Of a DNA stretch of 64,000 nucleotides, positions 33,269 through 46,193 are shown one piece after another. Positions within the stretch are counted from its first letter, which is position 1; each line of letters opens with the position of its first letter. A model generated the notes under the pieces. It did not search any database and was not told the origin of the DNA. It was given only the letters and a program-made list of their open reading frames with translations. Both the position numbers and the translations under genes were made by a program. Location of the stretch: NCBI GenBank assembly GCA_023213395.1, contig CM041465.1, forward strand, positions 137,089,741 to 137,153,740, given 5' to 3'. This DNA is from Cycas panzhihuaensis. Taxonomy: Eukaryota > Cycadophyta.

Positions 33269-35697
33269 TTTGGTATTAGAGTTTAGTTTAAGAATTTAGT
33301 ACATAGTTTGAGCATTTGAATATCGTCTTCCTTATTATAGAAGTGATCATTTAGATCCAACATTCAGAGTTATTGTTTAGAGAACTAGTCATGTTCAAAA
33401 AAATCATCTATAGAGGAGTCTTGTAAGAAATATCTCTGCTCCCATTCAGTATCTCTCTTATTCTACAGAGCCTCTTTTTTAATACTCGCATCTTATTTAT
33501 TTTATTTTGAAGCATTTGCCTTAGTCAGTGATATTGCATAACACTATATCATGTTTATGAGAGTTATATATCATTTACCTATCCCTCATTTGGTAGGTGT
33601 ATTCGAGTTACCTTGTATCATTTATCTCCTCTATTTTTTAGGGAATGTTATAATACATGAATGGAGTATTGATCATCCAAAATAGATACATCTAGATATT
33701 GCTTCTCTCAAGCAATTATGAAGTAATAAGAGAAGCATTAACAACACCAAGATAAGGATTCTACACTCTTCTTTCACTACACAACATTTTAGAAAATATT
33801 AAACTCTTCTTTGAGCAGTCTTACCTCCCTATGCATTCTCTTCATAGTGTATTTTTCTATTAGAAGCTTGTTGATCTTTATGTGATAGTCTACTAGCTTG
33901 TTTGCATCCCATCTCATTTAAAATTTGCCCATTTATGTTGATTGAAAGTCTAGAGTCTATGACTATTTATGCCTATCCATTCTCGGGTAAACTAAAATCT
34001 ACATTTGAATATATGCATATTAGAATATAAAGATAATATATGTGAAGAACCATCTTGATATTTTAAATTTAATAATCTTTGAAGAACAAGAGAAAGGAAA
34101 GATAGTGATCTTATTGAAAGTGAAAGTGTAGCCTTGATCTATCAGTCATTTGCATCAAACTATATATGTCTTAATACAACCTTTCTTGCATTCACCCTAC
34201 ATGTCTCCAACTACGTATCTGCGACTTTCTCTTCACTGACAATTGCACACTCACTACATAGTTGTTTAAGCATTACATTTTTCAATATTTTCAAAACTTA
34301 GAAATACTTTAAGTCTGTCTGACTATTTATACATTTGCACCTCCCTCCATTTCATTGTGACTTCCATATCATGCAGTGATTAATGTTTTTTTTGCATTGC
34401 CTTTTTTCTTTATGGTTGGAATAATTTTGTTTATGGATATTTTATGCATTTAAATATTTATCAAATATTGATATTTGTGCCTCGTTGATGGATAGATCTA
34501 ACCACAAGCAGATAGATTTATGTAAATACTTTTTTCAATACAATCAATTAATGCTTTGTAATACTTTGGTTTCTCATTTTGTGGCTGAATATATTTATAA
34601 AAGTTAATTATTGAATTTGATATACAACTACATGTTTTTAATATGGCAGTTGCATTACCTTTCAACCAATTTAGCTTAATAGTCTCCAACATATTGATGT
34701 GGGATTGTTTAAATGTTTTTTTTTGAAATATTTACATTTCATTGCATCATAATATTTACGTTAGACATCTCATATCAACTGAAGACCACACTATTTGCAT
34801 ACATTTCATATCAACTAAAAAGCACATTGTCAACTGAAAAGCATATTGTTTGCACCCTTATTCTTTCAATAGGATATTTTAATGCATTTATTTAATCATT
34901 GATTGTTATCATAAATTGTGTACCTTTATGCATTTGATGATTGTATTCTAAATCTTTTGAAGCCTTAAAGTCTCATAACCCCTTTATCGAATAGCCAACA
35001 GATCATATGTAACATTTAAAGTGACAAATAATCATTTTTTAAAGGCGGCCAAGTCAAACTTTTAAAGCTGTTGTTCAAAGATAGGACTTGTCTCTACTCC
35101 AATGGTCACAACTTTCACCAACTCAGTCAAAAGTTGGTTTTGTCAACTTTAGGTTAGCATTCATTTTCACCCAATTGAAACAGGTGGTCATATGACCATA
35201 TTTCGTTTCAATTTGATGTACTTTTTGATGAGTTAAGTTGATGTAAAATTTATTTGAACCTTTAATATTAAAATGCTAATTTTTTATAAAACATTTTAAT
35301 GCATATCTTAAATGTCTAATATTAAAATTGTGTTTGATTTGAAATATTGGACTTTATTTTTTATCCTCTATTGAGTGGTAAAGACTTGAAGTTTTTTTTA
35401 AGTCATCTTACATAATATTTTTCTGCTCAAAAGTTGCACTAGTGAAGGGCTTCCTGTGTAATGACCCTTATATGAACTAGTCAAATTTCAAGTTGTAAGC
35501 TCTTAATAATATAAAATATTATTTTTTAAGTAGTTAAAGTCCTAATTGGGATATTTGTCTAAGTCTCAAAGATGAAATGGGATACATCTTGTGGTTTTTG
35601 CTTTCATCTTTCATTTCTTTTTAGTGCTTTGATTATACTTTACTTTAAGCACTTTTATATTTTAAAAATATTACTTTTCATGGTAATATTTTTTACT
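33269..35697 (+). other. long untranslated leader of copia D
   Basis: 2.4 kb without a gene between primer site and gag. The last 370 bases match the copia C leader. A block at 35170-35230 (GGTCATATGACCATATTTCG) is self-complementary over CATATG-type words. Nothing else seen. Confidence 0.55.
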
Positions 35698-38600
35698 ATG
35701 GCATTGAATATTGGAAACATAATGGTGCTTAAGTTTTATAGCACATATTTTCTTAACTAGAGTAGGCAAATAAAGCCTATCTTTATTGTCAAAGACATAT
35801 GGAAACTTGTTGATACATATTACAGATCAATTGATAAAGATACCACAAAGGAAGAGAATAAATATTTCAAGTAATGTGAAAAGAAGGACAATGAGGCACA
35901 TGTACTTATCTTCTATACATTGGAAGATCATATCTTCCTTAGAGTTGGTGAAGCTACAACATCAAAGGAGGCTTGAGATGCACTTAAGGTGACTTATGAA
36001 GGAGCTAGATTATCTAAACTTCAAACCTTAAGAAGTAGATTTGAAAATCTAAGAATGATAACTCATGAAGAAGTTAATGAGTTTATTACTAAGGTCCAAG
36101 GCTTAGTTAACCTAATGAGATCATTAGATAAAATGATTAGTAAATAAAGAGTTGTTAAAAAAATCCTAAGATGTGTAGGAGATATCAAGAGGTTTAAAAT
36201 GGTAGTTACTAGTATAGAAGTGTTTAGGAATCTTAGCATACTTAAAATAGATCAACTAAGTGTTATTCTTCTAGCAGTTAAAGAAAAGAAAGGGGGAAAT
36301 GAATCCCTTGAACATGTCTTTTCCACTAAGGTAAAGATTAGGCATAATTACCAAGGATAAAGTTCTAAGGGTGGAGGTTAATCCTCTAGAGGTAGAGACC
36401 AACTAAGAAACTAGTTTCAAAGATAAGGTCAAGGTTTCCAAGCTTATTATCAAGGTTATCAAATACAAGGATAAAGTAGCTATCAAGGACAAACCCTAAA
36501 TCAAAATTTTCAAGGGTAAAATTAATACCAAGGTCAAAGGTACTTTTGAGGCCAAGGAAAAGGCCAAAATTATGGACCTTAAGGAAGACGAAGAGGTCAA
36601 TGTCCTAGGGGGAGAAATCAAACTCAAAGAGATAGAGGAACCATTCAATGTTCCTACTACTACAAGAGTGGTCACTTAAAGGAAAACTATTTTGCCAAAT
36701 GGTCAAGTACACAAAAGAGAACAACTAATACAAGTGTGGAAGAAAGACATAATAATAAATTATTTCTTTCAAGCCTAATGGCCAATGAAGAAGAAGATAG
36801 TTAATATATTGATTTAAGATGTTCCACACATATGACACATAAAAAAGAGTGGTTTAAGGAGTTAGATAACTCCTAGAAAAGTAAAATTATGTTTGAAGAT
36901 AACACCATTCAAGTAGTTATTAGAAAAAGAAACATCTCCATTATAACTAATTTTGGAGAAATTACAAGTATAAATGATCTCTCATATATTCCATCTCTTA
37001 AGAAGAATTTACTTTTAGTGGGTTAGAGTGGTCTATGATAATGGCAAATACAACATCAAGGACAAATCAAGGAATAAGGCAGTTATAGCCAAAGGTCAAA
37101 TGAATAGTGATAGGTTATTATAAGTAGTCATACCCCCAATAGATTGCTATGCACTAAAGACATCATCAAGTATGGATAATGATAAATAACACAAAAGACT
37201 TGGCCATGTAAATTTCAATAGTTTGGCCTTAATGAAAAGAATGAATATGGTGATTGGACTTCTTACTATTGAACCTAACAAAGAACTTTATGAAGGTTGC
37301 ATATTTGGAAAGTAGCAAAGGGAAAGTTTTTCTAATGAAAGTTGTAGGGCCAATGGGTCCTTTCAATTGATTTATATAGATTTATATGGTCCCATAGATA
37401 TGCCCTCACTTGGACGAGCTAAGTACTTTATAACTTTTATTGATAACTTTACAAAGATGACATAGGTCTACTTAATTAAATTTAAATTAGATACTCTATA
37501 ATGCTTCTATGGACTTCAAAACTTTTGTGGAAAGATAGTAGATTTAGAATTCTTCCCTAAGATCAGATAATATGGGAGGCAAAGTGGATTGATAATTCTT
37601 ATCCTAAGATCATATAATAGGGGAGAATTCATTTCAAATGAGTTCAAGCCTTATTGAAATTATTATGGCATAAGAAAATAACTCACTAATTCTTGTACCC
37701 CATAGTAAAATGGAGTTGCTAAAAGAAAGAATAGAACAATTGTCGAAATAGTAAGAAGTATGCTTAAAGATAAGTACCTTGGAAATGAATTTTAGGTAGA
37801 ATCTATATACACAACTACTTAGATATTGAATAAATGTGCTACTAAGGTAATTACATGGGTCATGCTAGAAGAAGCTTAGAGAGGTCATAAGCCAAGCATA
37901 AAATACTTAAGGATTTTTGGGTGCATAACTTATGCACATGTTCTAAACCAAAGAAGAACTAAGTTAGATGATAAGGGCATCAAGTGTATTTTTATAGGAT
38001 ATAGTGACTCATCTAGATCCTATAAACTCTATGATCAAAAAGGTGAAAAGGTAATTGTAAGTAGGGATGCCATCTTTAAAGAAGATGAATTTTATTGAGA
38101 TGAAGTTATTAAAAAAAAGATAAAGGAAAAAACATCATGGTTGAAATGGAATCAATTTCTAAGGATACAAATGTAGCTAATCCAAATGAAATAAGACCCT
38201 CTACATCAAATCAAAAGGTCCCTAAGTAGGTATAAAGGGTACATGACCCTTTAAGCATTTTGGATACCAACTTTGACAGAAGAACTACTAGGTCTCAAAG
38301 GATGAATTTTGCATTGATGACTCAAGTTATAGAGTCCAATGAGACTCATAACTTTGAAGAGGCTAGTATATAGGATGAGTGGAAGGAAGCTATGAAAGAT
38401 TAATATAATGCCTTAGTAAAAAATAATACATGGGAGTTAGTGGATCTACTACCAAATTAGAATACAATTAGAACTAAATGGGTCTATAACACCAAGTATA
38501 AATCATAAGGAATTATTGATAAGTATAAAATAAGATTAGTACAGGATTTGTAAGAAAAACATGTTGGTCACGCTCAGATAGTTTGTGATAATCAAAGCAC

Positions 38601-38829
38601 AATTTAGATAACTCAGAATCTAGTGTTTTATGGCAGGTTAAAGCACATTAAAATGCAATATCACTTTATTAGAGAATCGGTATAGTAAGGCAAACTTGAA
38701 TTGGTCTATTGCAACATATAAGAGAAGATCAGGTGACAAACATATTCACTAAGGCACTTGGTAAGATAAAATTTATTAAATTTAAAGATAAAATTAGAGT
38801 CTCCTTAAATATGCATCATAGGGGATAAA
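35698..38829 (+). pseudogene. copia D gag-pol, RT deleted
   Basis: Gag from ATG 35698 (MALNIGNIMVLKFYSTYFLN; then RSRFENLRMITHEEVNEFI). A Gln/Gly-rich linker (36350-36620) and knuckle remnant (YYKSGHLKENYF, the Cys residues gone) follow. Protease has RCSTHMTHKKEW. Integrase has RLGHVNFNSLALMK, DLYGPIDMP and a 46-base tandem duplication near the second Asp (37548-37625). The RT begins (EEKNNTWEL-type region near 38420, KWVYNTKYKS) but at about 38550 joins the RNase H end (VCDNQSTI, RLKHIKMQYHFIRES). About 700 bases encoding the RT core and part of RNase H are therefore missing relative to copia C. Not functional. Confidence 0.8.
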
Positions 38830-39165
38830 TATTAGAATAATTCCCATTAGGGCTTGTATCCACCTAAGGTTTGTAACCCATATTGGAGAGATAACTAATA
38901 TATTAATGGAGATATTATTACGACTCTTTGTCAAACCCTAGCTGCACATGGTCATATATTGTCAGATATTAGCGACATCCATACTAGTGTTTGTCAATGC
39001 TAATCGGTGGTGGATGTTGAGTGGCATACCACATCCTACTCATATCCTGCCTATTTATTTATGGGGTCTGAAGACCCTGGTGTTTATCAATACTACCATT
39101 CTATTAGATTATTAATTTATTCTCTCACTTATTCTCCATGCTTCCTCTGTCCCCTGATTCCATTA
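38830..39165 (+). repeat. 3' LTR of copia D
   Basis: 336 bases, TATTAGAATAATTCCC to TTCCATTA: both terminal dinucleotides have mutated (TG to TA, CA to TA). Length is identical to the 5' copy. Confidence 0.85.
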
Positions 39166-39232
39166 TCATGAACCTTCAACATAATAATATGGAGGGAATT
39201 TTAAATTCCATAAATTAAACATTAATGGGGAG

Positions 39233-39336
39233 TGTTGGAATATTAGTTTTCATAATTATCGATGTAATATTGAATTAGTAGTCTAGTGATGATTGATTAA
39301 TACGAAAGGTTTTCTCATACTTAATCTAATATATTG
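39233..39336 (+). repeat. right LTR of element X, first part
   Basis: Starts TGTTGGAATATTAG after an ATGGGGAG purine tract; cut at 39336 by the LINE and continued at 46380-46716, which ends TTCAACA. The two parts together equal the left LTR in order and length. Confidence 0.75.
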
Positions 39337-39956
39337 GTATGAGGACCTTATGTGGAACTCTGATCGCTGCTAGGGTTCGAGGTGACACTAAAGGCCTGTG
39401 ACTGTTTAGAGTGTTCAGGAAGCTGTAGGGAGGCCCTGGGAGGGCATGAGACCAAGATTCATCCCTCAATGATGGGAGGGACGGAAGCTTTACACCTATG
39501 AAGGATCACATGGAGATCTATATGTTGATCAGGGTGGTGCATACATAGATCTAAGCTTTGATTAGGCTGGAGCAAATGGAGGGATGAGGCACGGGTCATG
39601 TGTGTAGGATGGAGGGTACAAAGTACCCAAATATGCTGAAGTTAGTTTGAATAGCAGTGTGGAGACTCAAGTGGGGTTGGAACTTCATGCAGTAGTGGGC
39701 CAAAGCTCAAAGATAAAAGGAGAACGCCGGGAGTTGCACTAGGTTAGGGTCTCCTCTATTTTTGGAGATTTGCGAGTAGTTGCTAAATGGAGGGTACCCA
39801 CGTTAGGGTGTTTTAAGGTATCACTGTAAGGAACAGTAGTGGGCAGTCAAAGGAAAGGCTTGTGGAACAATATCTTGACAGTGGAGATATATGGCAGCCA
39901 GGTAAGTCTTAGACTGTCAGTCTTTATTATGTTTTGCAGTAATTCAGTTTATTAGT

Positions 39957-41279
39957 ATGAAGCAACTAGACCATAAAAACTAGACTCAATCCTCTCCTCC
40001 AGAAAGGACATACCTGGATGTGCTAAGAAATGGTGGTGCAAAGGAGTATGAAATAAACCCAGTCTACCAAGACAACTGCATAAAAATCCTTGTACCAAAA
40101 GACCTAACTGAGAATATGGAGAAATATTGGAAAAACAATTTGGTCAAGAGGTTTCCAGGGCCTAGACTAGGGCTCGATATCATCAAGAAATGGGTGGTGA
40201 ATAAGTGGAAAACAAAGAATCTAGTGGAGGTAATAGCTATTCCCAAGGATTTCGCTCTTTTTAGGTTTGCCAACCAAGAAGATATGATTGGAATTCTCCT
40301 AAAATCACCCTAGATGCTTGGAAGAAAGGCAATCATCTTGGAAAAGTGGCATCCAGACTTTGACCCATCAGTTTCAATGGTAAAACAAGCTCCGATCTGG
40401 GTCCAGATGCTAGGGTTACCCTTGCAGTTTTAGAACCTAGAAGTAGTGAGAGGGGTGGCTAAAGCAGTAGGGCCGCTATTAGTAATAGACTCAGCAACAA
40501 AGAATATAACACGCTTGATAAACACCAAGTTTTGCTTTCTAGTGAGAGTTAACAAAAACCTCCTGGAAGAGGTCAGTATTGAAATAGAGGGGTGGAATCT
40601 TGATCAGAAGTTGGTTTATGAGTTAGAGGGTTTTATATGCTTTAGATGCAGATGCTTGGGGCATGTCCCTGTGAAGTGACAAGGGGAACCAAATAAGGAT
40701 GAGGCCCATGAGAAGGGGGGGCTGAGTAAGGCTGTTGAGGATCTAGTGGCAGAAACATATGTGGGTGATGCCTTAGGGACAAAGGCAGTTGAAACTCCTC
40801 AGTCAAATCAGAACGAGGAGGCTTCCATATTAGTGGAAGTTGAGGAAAAAGAGCAACCTTTAGAACAGGTGGAAGGGTAGTAAGGATTAATAACCATGGA
40901 AGAGGAATGCCTTGAGGGTGAGGAGAGGAGGACTAAGGAGGCCCTGCCTAAGATAGTCGAGAATACTCAAGCTGAGGAGATGAAGGAGATAAACTGGGAC
41001 GAGGAAGACCATCTCTCAGAGGAAGGTGACGAAAACAATCATCCTGCAGGTCAGATGGAAGTGTAGCAAGTGTCAGTAGTTGTGGAAGAGGAGTGTCAGG
41101 AGGATGTGGACTGTAGGGATGAGGGAGCCTAGTATGTGAGAGGGGAGCTAGAAAGGCCATTTAGTGGGGATCACAAGTGGGTAGCAAGTAGAGCCCTAGA
41201 CTTGGGAAGCAATAAAAGGGTTAGTAGGCTGTCTAAGAAAGTGAATAGAGAAAGGGAGGCAGTTTCCCAAATTGACTAA
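39957..41279 (+). pseudogene. LINE ORF1, DUF4283/zinc-knuckle protein
   Basis: One continuous frame of about 440 codons, interrupted by roughly six stops and no frameshift. Residues about 20-150 fit the DUF4283 domain common in plant L1 ORF1 (YWKNNLVKRFPGPRLGLDII; KWHPDFDPSVSMVKQAPIWV; VQMLGLPLQF). It ends in a zinc knuckle CFRCRCLGHVPVK with the last Cys turned into a TGA stop. A Glu-rich tail follows (EVEEKEQPLEQVEG). ORF1 proteins bind LINE RNA. The start at 39957 is the first in-frame ATG but a stop follows at codon 9, so a later start is possible. Confidence 0.75.
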
Positions 41280-41367
41280 GGGTTTTAGCAAACCCTAAAG
41301 GAAGGGGTTATTAAAGGCCTATTTCTTAGAAGTAGAAGATGACCCTTAAGGGTTGTCACAGAGGGGC

Positions 41368-43591
41368 ATGGCCATAAGGATATTATCCTAGAATGTGAGG
41401 GGTTTGAATGCCCCCTCTAAATAAAGAATTGTTAAGAATTTAAGACATAGAGTGGGAGGGGATATTATGATATTGTAGGAAATGAAACTTAAGAAGACTA
41501 AGGAATCATATGTGAAAAACAAGATCTAGAGGAATGGTGAGATGTTGGCAAAAGAGGGATCTCTTGGATCAGGAAGTATGGTTGTTCTCTGGGACCCAAG
41601 ATTTTGGCAGGGGATTGGTATGGTTCAGGAAGAGCATTTCATGACTGTCTGCCTTACCTGCAGGAGAACAAATATCTAATGTTTAGCCACCAGTATTTAT
41701 GCTCTGACAACAGTGGAAGGAAGAAAGAACTTGTGGGATAGGATTGTGACTATCCACAAAGACTAGAAGGGCCCCTGGATAGTTATGGGGGACCTGAATA
41801 TGACCTTATACCTAAGAGAAAAGAAAGGAGGTCAAGAGGGCTGGTCTAGGAGCATCTCAGACCTGGGGGATTTTTTACAGAGAGGGGGATTGATGGATGT
41901 CCCACTTAGAGGGGCCAGGTATACTTGGTTAAATAGGAGATTAGGGGACAACCACATCTAGATTAAGTTAGACAGGGTGTTGATAAATTATGAATGTATG
42001 AGTCTCCATGAAAACATTAAATTAGAGGCACTACCAAAGATGGCCTCTAACCATTCACCTTTAATGTTGGAATTTAATACTTTAAGTATTCATCGAGGGC
42101 CCCACTTCCGATTCGAGCTTATGTGGTTGAGGCACCTGGATCTCAGGGACAAGGTTAGGGAATAATGGAGTATCCCGATGAAGGGACATGCTATGTTCAT
42201 GTTCTTAAAAAGTTGAATTGGGTCAAGAGATAGATTAAAGTTTGGAACATAGAAGTTTTTAGAAACATTTTTGAGGCCAAAGGTAGACTTCTTGAGGAAT
42301 TGAATACGGTAGAGGGTAGAATTCAAGAGGAAGGGAAGTCCACTATTTTGGACTAGATGAAGCATTCGACCACAAAAAACTTGGAAGACGTGTTGGCCAA
42401 AGAGGAAATATATTGGAAATAGAAATCTAGAGCTCTCTAGCTGTCAGAGGGAGACATAAACACTAAGGTTTTTCATATGTCCATGTTGAAACATAGATCC
42501 TATAATAGAATAAACATTCTGTGTAGTGTGGATGGAGTCAATCATGAGACAAAAGAGGAAATCAAGGACATTGTGGTGGAATACTTTAAGAACTTATTTG
42601 AAGAACCCAGTTACCAAGAGATGGAACTAAGGAAGAATCTCATGAGACATATCCCAAAACTGATCAATGAAGTCCAAAATAGAAGGTTGACAGACCCTTT
42701 TACATTGGAGGAAGTGGAGAATGCTCTCTTCAACATGGGCCAAGATAAAGCTCCTAGGCCAGATGGTTTTCCTCTAGGTTTTTTCCAAGAATTTTGGTAT
42801 ATAATCAGGAAGGATCTAAATCTAGCTTTGGATGAATTTACTGAGAAGAAAACAATTCTCAGGTGACTTTTGTGGTGCTGATTCCCAAAAAGGAAGGAGT
42901 GAAAGTCATGGAGGACTTTAAACCGATAAGCCTTTACAACGTAAAATACAAAATTTTGGCAAAAAAATTGGCAAATAGATTAAAGGAATGCTTGCCACTT
43001 ATCATATTCCCAAATCAGGATGGATTTGTGAAAGGCAGATAAATCTTGGACAATATAATAGTGGTCCATGAGACGAGTCATTCGATTTACCATAGGAAAG
43101 AGGTTGGAATATTAGTGAAAACTGACATGTCCAAAGCTTATGATCGACTGGCCTGGGATTTCTTAATGGATTGCCCCCAGGCCTTTGGCTTTAACGAGGT
43201 TTGGAGGGGTTGGATGTGGTGTTGCATATCCAGCCCTTCTTTCTCTGTTATGATAAATGACACCTCGACTCCTTTCTTCCTTGGATTTAGAGGATTGAGG
43301 TAGGGGAATCCTTTATCTCCCTACCTATTTATCATTATGGCAGAAATATTTGGGAGGGTTGTTGAGGAGGCCAGAAGGAGAGGGTGGGTGATTGGTCTTA
43401 AACCTTCATCTAGCATTGACAATGTTATCCAACATCAGTTCATCGATGATAATATATTTCTAGGTAAGGCGGCCCTAGAGGAAGCTAGAGCATTTAAGAC
43501 CAGGCTCTAGGCCTATGAGAGGGTTATGAATCAAAAAATCAATCTGGAAAAGAGCTCTATTTTCTTCATCAACACTGTTAAGAAGACAAGG
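41368..43591 (+). pseudogene. LINE ORF2: endonuclease and RT
   Basis: From ATG 41368 the apurinic-type endonuclease shows NVRGLN (a Trp before it is now TAG), the catalytic Glu in (stop)EMKL, IVMGDLNMTL, and ASNHSPL, where the family has SDHSPL, so one catalytic Asp is lost. The RT has VLIPKKEG, DFKPISLYNVKYKILAKKLA, VKTDMSKAYDRLAWDFL, LR(stop)GNPLSPYLFIIMAE and FIDDNIFLG as the catalytic box, then KINLEKSSIFF. Two or more frameshifts occur near 42160 and 42860. The frame is interrupted at 43591 by an insertion and resumes near 44258. ORF2 nicks the target and copies LINE RNA at the nick. Confidence 0.85.
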
Positions 43592-44258
43592 TCCTAATAA
43601 CCTGAAACTGCCACCAAGATCTAAACTATTTTGTAACTAGTTACAGGAATCAAAGTTGAAATTTAACATGCAAGTTCTTAAACCAGAGATAATACAATAA
43701 AATGTATTACATATACATTATATATACCTAAACATCACATATACACCTGATATAACGTGGTAAAACCATAGCAGTATGCTAGGGAAACATCTATAAAGGA
43801 AATGTATCGATCTTTATTATCAAAGAATGGAGAAATATACACAATCTATAGTAGAATGTTGACAACAACAACAACTAGGCGCCCAACTCTTCACAGTACA
43901 TCCAATACATCGAACACCATCAACATAATGAAAAAATACCCTAAATCATGCTATATGACAGAGTCATACAAGGCACAAATCTCGACTATAGAATCTAGGG
44001 TATTTTTAGTGAATGACCATAATTCTCTTTACAATTTAGTATGCTTTTCAGTGCTAGCTTTTTGGATCAAAGGCTATCACTCCTAAATCCCCTGTTTGTA
44101 GGGGGCGTTCTAACCCTCCCCTCCCCCCAACCAAAATGGGTTCTCACCCCCCTTGGAACCCCTCGAGGAAGTTTGTTGGGGAAACCACGATGTCAACCTG
44201 TCAAAATTTTAGCCTCCAAAACATTGTTGTCACATTATCTAACAAACACCCATGAGAG
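43592..44258. mobile_element. unidentified 0.65-kb insertion in the LINE
   Basis: Sequence with no relation to LINE RT lies between KINLEKSSIFFINTVKKTR and RRVSREMEIPIRTLP, which are adjacent in related proteins. Left part AT-rich, with a perfect 14-base palindrome TGTAACTAGTTACA (43632-43645); right part C-rich (CCTCCCCTCCCCCCAACC near 44118). Ends are uncertain; ACAAGG and ACAAAGG at the edges may be a decayed target duplication. No coding frame that I trust. Class not determined. Confidence 0.5.
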
Positions 44259-46193
44259 ATTACAAAGGAGGGTCAGTAGGGAGATGGAGATCCCTATTAG
44301 GACTCTTCCAACCACATACCCGGGGATGCCTTTATTTATGGGAAACATGAGTAAGGATCTTTGGGACCCTATTGTGGATAAAATCCAAAGGAAGTTGGCT
44401 AGTTAGAAGGGCTCCCTCCTTAGTCAAGCGGGCAAAATTCAGTTGGTGGTGGCCACATTGCAGAGCATTCCAGTCTATATGATGTGAATCTTCAAGATTC
44501 TGAGAAAGATCATTTCGATCTTAGAAGGCATTTAGAAAAGATTCCTCTATTCTATCGTAGAGGATAATGACGGATTTCACTTGGTTTCATGGGATAAGGT
44601 CTGTAGGCCTAGGTGGGTAAGCGGGCTTAAAATTAGAAGGCCGGGGAGGTTTAACAAGGCTTTGATGGCCAAATTTAGGTGGAGACTGGCGAAAAATGAT
44701 GGCACCCAGTGGGGAAATATCATTACCAAAATGTACCTAGGGGGTAGACACTTTTTAAAAGATGAGGTGGGGGAAGTTTCTGGTTCCTCTATTTAGAAAG
44801 GGTTGGTTCATGCGAGACACATTTTAACTAAGGGTATGAGATGGAAGTTGGGGAATGGGGAAAGCAAATTAAAGGGCAGACCCTCCATTGGTAATCTGCA
44901 TGGGTCTGTTAAAGTACCTTTGGCTCATTGGTTAAGGACTACTAGGTGGGTCAAGGCAAAGACAGAAAGTGGAGATCCTTTAAGGAAATACAAAGGGATC
45001 CAAGAGGGGGGGGATAATATTTAGATCCTTGAGAGGGAACTGTACCACTAGTATATTCCCAAAAGGCCATTGGATGATACAATAATATGGCCTCACTCCC
45101 CCTCTGGGACATACTTTGTGTAGGAGGGATATATGCATGGAGGAGGGGTTTGGTAAGAACCCACTACTAGCTGGGGTTTGGAAGTTGGGGCTTATTCCAA
45201 AGGTTGTGGTCTTTTGGTGGCTTTGTTTACATAATAAGATACTAACAATTGATAATCTCCATAGGCAAGGCTTGGCCATACTAAATAGATGTGTGTTGTG
45301 TAAGAATGATGAGGAGTCTTTGGATCATATTAGTATTCATTGTCCCTTCTCTAGGGGAATTTGAACCCGCATTTGGTCCAATCTTAGGATAGACTAGGTG
45401 TTTCCTATAATCTTGTTAGATTAATGGATGTTGTAGGAATCACCCTTTAGGAGTAAGACGTTGGGACTAATTTGGAAACTAATTATGCCCATGGCAGTTT
45501 GGAATATCTGGAAGGAACGTAATAGAAGAAGCTTCTAAGGGAAGGAGATGGATGAACCTAGGCTGTATGAAATGACTCGATGAGCGATAGTAGAAATGAT
45601 TAAACCTTTGGATGAGGAAGTGGATCCGAAGGGGGAGGGAAGCATTATGGACGATTGGGGGATTAAGAGACCTAAGATCATAGGGGTAAAATAGGGGAAG
45701 TGTTTATGGCAGGCGCCTAATGAAAACTGGGTCAAAATAAATTTTGATAGGGCGTCAAAAGCCCGGCAAACCTGTGAGGATGTGGGGGTCTCTATATAGA
45801 TACCCAGATGGGTCGGTAAGATGGGCCTTTGCAAAATACTATGGTCAATAGACGAATCATAGTGCTAAACTTAATGCTATGTAGAGAGCTATAGCTACGG
45901 TTAATGAGGACAACTGTGATAAGGTAATGATAGAAGGAGACTCTATGAATGTGATCAGGATTCTCAAGGGGGACATGGAGGCTGATTGGTATAATGTGGA
46001 CATGGTGAGGGATGCTCAAGACATTTTAAGATCCAAATAGAGTACCTAGATTTGGCATATGTATAAGGAAGGCAATGCAGTTGTGGATTGGCTTGCCAAT
46101 TGGGTGGTTTTAAATAAGAGAATGAGGGTTTAGAAAGAGAATTTCCTAGAGGAGCTTATGAGTTTGGTTAGATTGGATGTGTTAGCCTAGAGC
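44259..46193 (+). pseudogene. LINE ORF2 C-terminus: zf-RVT region and RNase H
   Basis: Continues after the insertion: TTYPGMPLFMGNMSKDLWDP, WDKVCRPRWVSGLKIRRPGR, then the zinc-binding RVT region (YTWLN-type loss; NRCVLCKNDEESLDHISIHC, a CX2CX7-8HX4C pattern near 45290-45350). A type-I RNase H follows from about 45735: NFDRASK (first Asp), TNHSAKLNAM (Glu to Lys at the second position), MIEGDSMNVIRILKGDMEAD (third Asp) and YKEGNAVVDWLANWVV (His to Tyr, last Asp kept). RNase H tails of this kind are known in plant L1 elements. At least ten stops and frame changes. Confidence 0.8.

Larger units (their letters stand above)
32933..39165 (+). mobile_element. copia D, Ty1/copia element with internal deletion
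   Basis: Two 336-base LTRs (32933-33268 and 38830-39165), a primer site (TTGGTATTAGAG after 33268), a long leader and gag-pol. Flanking duplication GCATG (32928-32932) and TCATG (39166-39170), four of five identical. It inserted into element X and belongs to the same family as copia C. The pol frame jumps from the start of RT straight into RNase H. Confidence 0.85.

Noticed and set aside
43802-44406. Two forward frames of 94 and 121 codons in and after the LINE insertion
   Set aside because: The first lies in the non-coding insertion; the second only becomes LINE RT after about 44258.
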